A stretch of 64,000 nt of DNA from Exiguobacterium sp. s146 (GTDB lineage: Bacteria > Bacillota > Bacilli > Exiguobacteriales > Exiguobacteriaceae): NCBI RefSeq assembly GCF_018618415.1, contig NZ_JACSMA010000002.1, forward strand, positions 1 through 64,000. The letters are read 5' to 3'. The notes under the pieces are model-generated. The model saw only the letters and a program-made list of their open reading frames with translations, did no database searches and was not told the origin of the DNA. Below are positions 60,328 through 64,000 of this stretch, one piece after another. Position 1 is the first letter of the stretch. Every line of letters begins with the position of its first letter. The position numbers and the translations under genes are program-made.

Positions 60328-60849
60328 TCATGCGCCGACGATGGCGTCGTGATTTCCTTTCGTCCACCCGTAGGCGACTTCGCGCAGAGCGAGTTCCCCG
60401 AACAGTCGCTCTTTCGCATCGATGACCTGTCCGTCGCGCCGCTCATAGAACGTGCGGTACGGATTCAATTCAAGCGCCCAAATGATGAGCCCGTGGTTCG
60501 ACATCGCTTGGACCGCTCGCTCAATCAGAAGCGAACCAATCCCGTTGCGTTGATGGTCCTCTAAAATGTAAATCGCATAAATCTCATTGCGGTGTTCTGG
60601 ATAGTCACCGGTCCGCTCTTCCCCGTACAAAACGAACCCGACAATCTCTTCATCAACCGTAGCAACGAACCCTTCGACTTCTCGTTTCGCGAGGGCGCTG
60701 CGAACCTTTTCGGACCACTCGATTGCGTTCGAACCGAGCTTCAAGAGAAAGTCGGCCGGCACAATCCCCCGATAGGTCGTGCGCCATCCGTTCACCCTCA
60801 CCCGCGCAATCCCGTATGCGTCTTTTGGCTCGGCTTTCCGTATGAGCAT
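60328..60849 (-). CDS. GNAT family N-acetyltransferase
   Basis: 173 residues from ATG 60849 (GAAGGAGGGGG). Opens IRKAEPKDAYGIARVRVNGWRTTYRGIVP, a common start in this family; motif A is IYAIYILEDHQRNGIGSLLIERAV and motif B IIWALELNPYRTFYERRDG. The substrate is unknown. Its last 20 residues and terminator are repeated 0.86 kb downstream. Confidence 0.9.
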   Translation of the reverse strand: MLIRKAEPKDAYGIARVRVNGWRTTYRGIVPADFLLKLGSNAIEWSEKVRSALAKREVEGFVATVDEEIVGFVLYGEERTGDYPEHRNEIYAIYILEDHQRNGIGSLLIERAVQAMSNHGLIIWALELNPYRTFYERRDGQVIDAKERLFGELALREVAYGWTKGNHDAIVGA

Positions 60850-60944
60850 CCGTACCCCCTCCTTCGTGCAAGTTTTACAAGTATTTTACCACAAATGGCC
60901 CAATCGAAATCACCGTTCTTACAGATTGACTGACAATCATTTGA

Positions 60945-60979
60945 CAAAAAACGACCGTAGGATATGCCTACGGTCGTAC
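60945..60979 (-). terminator. Terminator of the fru operon
   Basis: On the minus strand ACGACCGTAGG-CATAT-CCTACGGTCGT followed by six T. Confidence 0.92.
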
Positions 60980-60982
60980 TGG

Positions 60983-62890
60983 TTAAGCGACGTCGCGAGC
61001 TGTTGTCGACTGCGCGTCCGTCAATGGTTTTTTCAAGAATGAGAGGAGGAGTGCTCCAATCAAGGCTCCCGCGAGAATCGCAAGGGCGTAAAGACCCATG
61101 CTCATCGCGACATTTCCAGCTCCTTCAAGGAGTGGGAAGACGAAGATTCCACCGTGCGGCGCTGGCAATTGGATGGCGAAGAAGGCTGACAATCCACCAG
61201 CGATGGCTGATCCGAGAATCGCTGATGGCAAGACACGGATCGGGTCGGCCGCGGCGAACGGGATGGCCGCTTCAGTGATGAACGAAGCACCCATGATATA
61301 CGCTGTCTTCCCGGCTTCACGTTCTTGTTTCGAGAATTTTTGACGGGCGAATACAGTCGATGCGAGTGCGACGAGAAGTGGTGGGACCATCCCGCCGGCC
61401 ATGACGGCCGCCATGACTTCTTGGTTACCGGCCGTAAGTGCCGCTGTACCGAAGACGTAGGCTGTCTTGTTGATTGGACCGCCCATATCGACGGCCATCA
61501 TGCCACCAACGATAACACCGAGCAAGATGGCGTTCGCTCCGCTCATGCCGTTGAGTGTGTCCATCAACCATGTCATGAGTGCTGCGATTGGTTCGTTGAC
61601 GACGAGCAACATGATCATCCCAGAGATGAATGAACCGAGAAGCGGATACAACAGAACCGGCTTGATTCCTTCAAGTGAGGCCGGCAATTTCGCGAGCGCT
61701 TTCTTCAAGAAGAGGACGACATAACCGGCAAGGAAACCGGCAATCAAACCACCGAGGAATCCGGCGTTCCCTTGGCTGGCGAGTGCCCCGGCGACGAGAC
61801 CTGGTGCGAGACCCGGACGGTCGGCGATCGACATCGCGATGAAACCTGCAAGAATCGGAACGAGGAAGCCGAACGCTGCGCCACCAATCGTCATGAGTTG
61901 AGCGGCGAATTCGTTGTACGATGGGTCATCCGGGTTAGCCGAGTTGATACCCCAGAAGAAGCTGAGGGCGATCAAGAGACCACCAGCGACGACGAGAGGA
62001 AGCATCGCGGATACCCCGCTCATCAAGTGCTTATAGATGCCCGTGCGTTGTTCTTTTGGCTGACCTGACTTGCCAGTCGCTTGATAAACCGGTCCGTCTT
62101 GTTTTACGGCCCGATTGATCAATTCTTCCGGCTTCCGGATACCTTGGGCGACCGGGACTTCGATGACATGTTTGCCAGCGAACCGGTCCATCTCGACGGC
62201 TTTATCGGCTGCGACGATAATGGCAGTCGCTTTCGCGATGTCGGCCGCTGTCAATTCGTTTTTGACGCCGGTCGAACCGTTCGTCTCGACTTTGATATCG
62301 ACGCCCATCGCGTCCGCTTTTTGCTTCAAGCTATCGGCGGCCATGTACGTGTGCGCGATTCCCGTCGGACATGCCGTGACGGCAAGGATATAAGGTGCGT
62401 CTGCTTGCACCGGTTTCGAAGCGACAGGAGCCGCCTCGGCTGCTTCTTTTTCTTCGATAGCGCGGATGACGTCATCTTCTGACGTGGCCGCATAGAGACG
62501 TTCTTGGAACGCCGGGTCCATAAGGAAGACCGATAATTTCGAAAGTGTTTCCAAATGTTCGTTATTGGCGTGCTCGCCAGCAGCGATCATGAAGAACAAG
62601 CGGCTGTCTTGACCGTCGAGCGCTTCGTAATCGATACCTTCCGAACGACCGAAAGCGATGGCCGGTTGTTTGACGGCTTTCGTCTTCGCGTGTGGGATGG
62701 CAATCCCTTCACCGAGTCCGGTCGTGCTTTGTGCTTCACGGGCGAGGATAGCGTCGCGGTAACCGTTACGGTCCGAGAGTTTGCCGGCGCGGTCGAGCAC
62801 GTCGACGAGTTCTTCGATGACTTCAGCTTTTGAACGGCTGCGGAGATTCAGTTGAATCGTATCCTTTTTAAGAAGGTCCGTGATGTTCAT
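60983..62890 (-). CDS. fruA: PTS fructose transporter EIIABC
   Basis: 635 residues from ATG 62890 (GGAGGAAA). EIIA domain residues 1-145 with phospho-His67 (GIAIPHAKTKAV), EIIB domain ~165-265 with phospho-Cys174 (LAVTACPTGIAHTYMAAD), then EIIC with about nine helices (GFLGGLIAGFLAGYVV, GVIVGGMMAVDMGGPINKTAY, GASFITEAAIPFAAADPIRVLP). Imports fructose as fructose-1-phosphate, the substrate of FruK. Start overlaps the fruK stop (ATGA). Confidence 0.96.
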   Translation of the reverse strand: MNITDLLKKDTIQLNLRSRSKAEVIEELVDVLDRAGKLSDRNGYRDAILAREAQSTTGLGEGIAIPHAKTKAVKQPAIAFGRSEGIDYEALDGQDSRLFFMIAAGEHANNEHLETLSKLSVFLMDPAFQERLYAATSEDDVIRAIEEKEAAEAAPVASKPVQADAPYILAVTACPTGIAHTYMAADSLKQKADAMGVDIKVETNGSTGVKNELTAADIAKATAIIVAADKAVEMDRFAGKHVIEVPVAQGIRKPEELINRAVKQDGPVYQATGKSGQPKEQRTGIYKHLMSGVSAMLPLVVAGGLLIALSFFWGINSANPDDPSYNEFAAQLMTIGGAAFGFLVPILAGFIAMSIADRPGLAPGLVAGALASQGNAGFLGGLIAGFLAGYVVLFLKKALAKLPASLEGIKPVLLYPLLGSFISGMIMLLVVNEPIAALMTWLMDTLNGMSGANAILLGVIVGGMMAVDMGGPINKTAYVFGTAALTAGNQEVMAAVMAGGMVPPLLVALASTVFARQKFSKQEREAGKTAYIMGASFITEAAIPFAAADPIRVLPSAILGSAIAGGLSAFFAIQLPAPHGGIFVFPLLEGAGNVAMSMGLYALAILAGALIGALLLSFLKKPLTDAQSTTARDVA

Positions 62891-63816
62891 GTTGTTTCCT
62901 CCAATCGAGATAGTGGGGTGACGCTGACTTCGCCGACCAAGCGGTCCACGTCTTCTTTTGTGCACAGCCCGAACGTATAAGCAGACGCGCTTCCGGTCGT
63001 GACCGCGTAGCGGAACGCCTCGGTTGCGTCGTGGTCTAGAATGTTGGCGACGAATCCGGCGACGAGTGAGTCGCCTGCGCCGACCGAGTTGACGAGTTTG
63101 CCGCTCGGTGTGTTCGCCGTATAGGCGCCTGTTGCATTGACGAGCATGGCTCCGTCACCGGCGAACGAGACGATGACGTTTTGGGCACCGCGTTCGACCA
63201 ACTGCTCCGCATAAGGTAGCGCCTGCTCGAACGTCTCGATGTCTGTGTCGAACAGTTCACCGAGTTCATGATGGTTCGGTTTGATCATGAGCGGTTTGAG
63301 CGCGAGCACTTCGAGCATCGCTTCTTTCGTCGTATCGACGACGAACTCGGCACCGTTCGCCCGGACCGTCTCGGCAAGCGTTCGATAGAGCGTATCCGGC
63401 AGATTGCCTGGGATACTGCCGGCGAGGACGACAACGTCGCCTGATTGGACATGATCGAATTGACGCGTCAACCGATCAAGTTCCGTGTCCGAGATGACCG
63501 GTCCGCTCGCGTTCAATTCCGTCTCTTCTTTCGCCCGAATCTTAACGTTGATGCGCGTTTCTCCATCGACTTCGACGAAATCGGTTTGGACGCCTTTGTC
63601 TGTCAGTGCCTTCTTGATGAAGTCTCCTGTCGTGCCGCCGACGAATCCGAGGGCGACCGTGTCGACGTCGTATTCACGTAGGACGAACGAGACATTGATG
63701 CCTTTGCCTCCGGCCCGCTGCGTCGTCTCTTGAATTCGATTGACTTCACCGAGGACGACTTCAGGGAGTGTCACGTAATAATCGATTGAGGGGTTCAGGG
63801 TTAACGTGTAAATCAT
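62887..63816 (-). CDS. fruK: 1-phosphofructokinase
   Basis: 309 residues from ATG 63816 (AAAGGTGG upstream); its start overlaps the fruR stop. MIYTLTLNPSIDYYVTLPEV and ETTQRAGGKGINVSFVLREYD are the 1-phosphofructokinase/tagatose-kinase PfkB signature; the C-terminal NSVGAGDSLVAGFVANIL carries the catalytic Asp. It converts fructose-1-phosphate to fructose-1,6-bisphosphate. Confidence 0.95.
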   Translation of the reverse strand: MIYTLTLNPSIDYYVTLPEVVLGEVNRIQETTQRAGGKGINVSFVLREYDVDTVALGFVGGTTGDFIKKALTDKGVQTDFVEVDGETRINVKIRAKEETELNASGPVISDTELDRLTRQFDHVQSGDVVVLAGSIPGNLPDTLYRTLAETVRANGAEFVVDTTKEAMLEVLALKPLMIKPNHHELGELFDTDIETFEQALPYAEQLVERGAQNVIVSFAGDGAMLVNATGAYTANTPSGKLVNSVGAGDSLVAGFVANILDHDATEAFRYAVTTGSASAYTFGLCTKEDVDRLVGEVSVTPLSRLEETT

Positions 63817-64000
63817 TGGGCGTTCACCACCTTTGTGATTGATTGAATCGAACTGACGCTTGACGCGTCGCTCCATGTGACGAGCGTGGCCGCTTCGAGC
63901 GGGGCCACTCGGCTGAACGAACGTTTCCCGAATTTTGAATCGTCCGCCAAAATGTATGCCACGCGTGCCAATTCGATTGCTGTTTTTTTGACGAGTGCCT
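63813..64000 (-). CDS. fruR: DeoR-family fructose operon repressor, C-terminal part only
   Basis: The minus strand is open from the window edge and encodes ALVKKTAIELARVAYILADD and then SKFGKRSFSRVAPLEAATLV, ending VVNAQ with TGA at 63813. This is the end of a DeoR-family sugar-phosphate sensor domain (DSKFGxxxxxxxAPL motif). The stop overlaps the fruK ATG (ATGA), giving the usual fruR-fruK-fruA order. About 62 codons are visible; the HTH lies beyond the window. Confidence 0.85.
   Translation of the reverse strand, partial: ALVKKTAIELARVAYILADDSKFGKRSFSRVAPLEAATLVTWSDASSVSSIQSITKVVNAQ

Noticed and set aside
1-64000. CRISPR array, prophage, integron or origin of replication
   Set aside because: No regularly spaced direct repeats, phage structural genes, integrase or DnaA-box cluster was seen in either strand.

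Overview
The window looks like chromosomal DNA of a low-to-mid GC Firmicute of the Bacillales, most likely Exiguobacterium or a close relative. This is inferred from protein resemblance (two-headed DynA dynamin, YfhP, ArAE exporter, InhA metalloprotease, ScrR/CcpA-type sugar control), strong AGGAGG-type ribosome binding sites, frequent TTG/GTG starts and a G+C content near one half. No rRNA or phage is present, and the only RNA gene is one stand-alone tRNA.

Layout. 1-6.2 kb: 3' end of a DUF58 gene, an ArAE-type exporter, and a short operon of an NAD(P)-binding protein, a 1126-residue tandem dynamin and an unlisted 31-residue membrane microprotein. 6.2-20.3 kb: accessory genes (histidine phosphatase, P-loop kinase-like protein, Gfo/Idh oxidoreductase, acetyltransferases, SRPBCC proteins, unknown membrane proteins, serine hydrolase, HAD phosphatase, nitrilase-like amidase). 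This stretch holds several damaged genes: a frameshifted SMI1/KNR4-DUF2750 gene, a homopolymer frameshift in a hypothetical gene and an AraC remnant joined to a deoxyribosyltransferase-like gene. 20.3-30.7 kb: an Arr rifampin ADP-ribosyltransferase, an orphan pair of peptide-type ABC permeases, DUF817 and YfhP membrane proteins, a WYL regulator, an alpha/beta hydrolase and a paralogous lipoprotein pair.

30.8-35.7 kb is a complete sucrose utilisation locus (scrR, scrK, scrA, scrB). A promoter, a cre box and two palindromic operators can be read between scrR and scrK. 35.8-49.3 kb holds a CDF cation exporter, an RsmJ-like methyltransferase, the secreted metalloprotease InhA, a GGU-anticodon tRNA with its own promoter and terminator, a queuosine-precursor transporter, a PilZ protein, a P-type ATPase with altered ion-site residues, a PTS EIIC-like protein and a FemAB-like protein. 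49.4-60.9 kb holds another Gfo/Idh oxidoreductase, an OsmC protein, cardiolipin synthase, a PAS-GGDEF cyclase, a chemoreceptor pseudogene cut by an IS30 remnant, an acyl-CoA-synthetase/SDR pair and an acetyltransferase whose 3' end and terminator are duplicated. 60.9-64 kb is a fructose operon (fruR partial, fruK, fruA) read leftward with ATGA overlaps.

Common themes are sugar uptake by PTS under CcpA and local repressors, c-di-GMP signalling (cyclase, PilZ, degenerate GGDEF), membrane and lipid maintenance, and recent decay by single-base indels, IS-associated deletion and small duplications. I did not find a large, clearly new multi-gene system. The best candidates for undescribed biology are the dynA microprotein, the isolated tRNA, the three-gene overlapping membrane/deoxyribosyltransferase unit, the orphan permease pair and the SDR/acyl-CoA synthetase pair.
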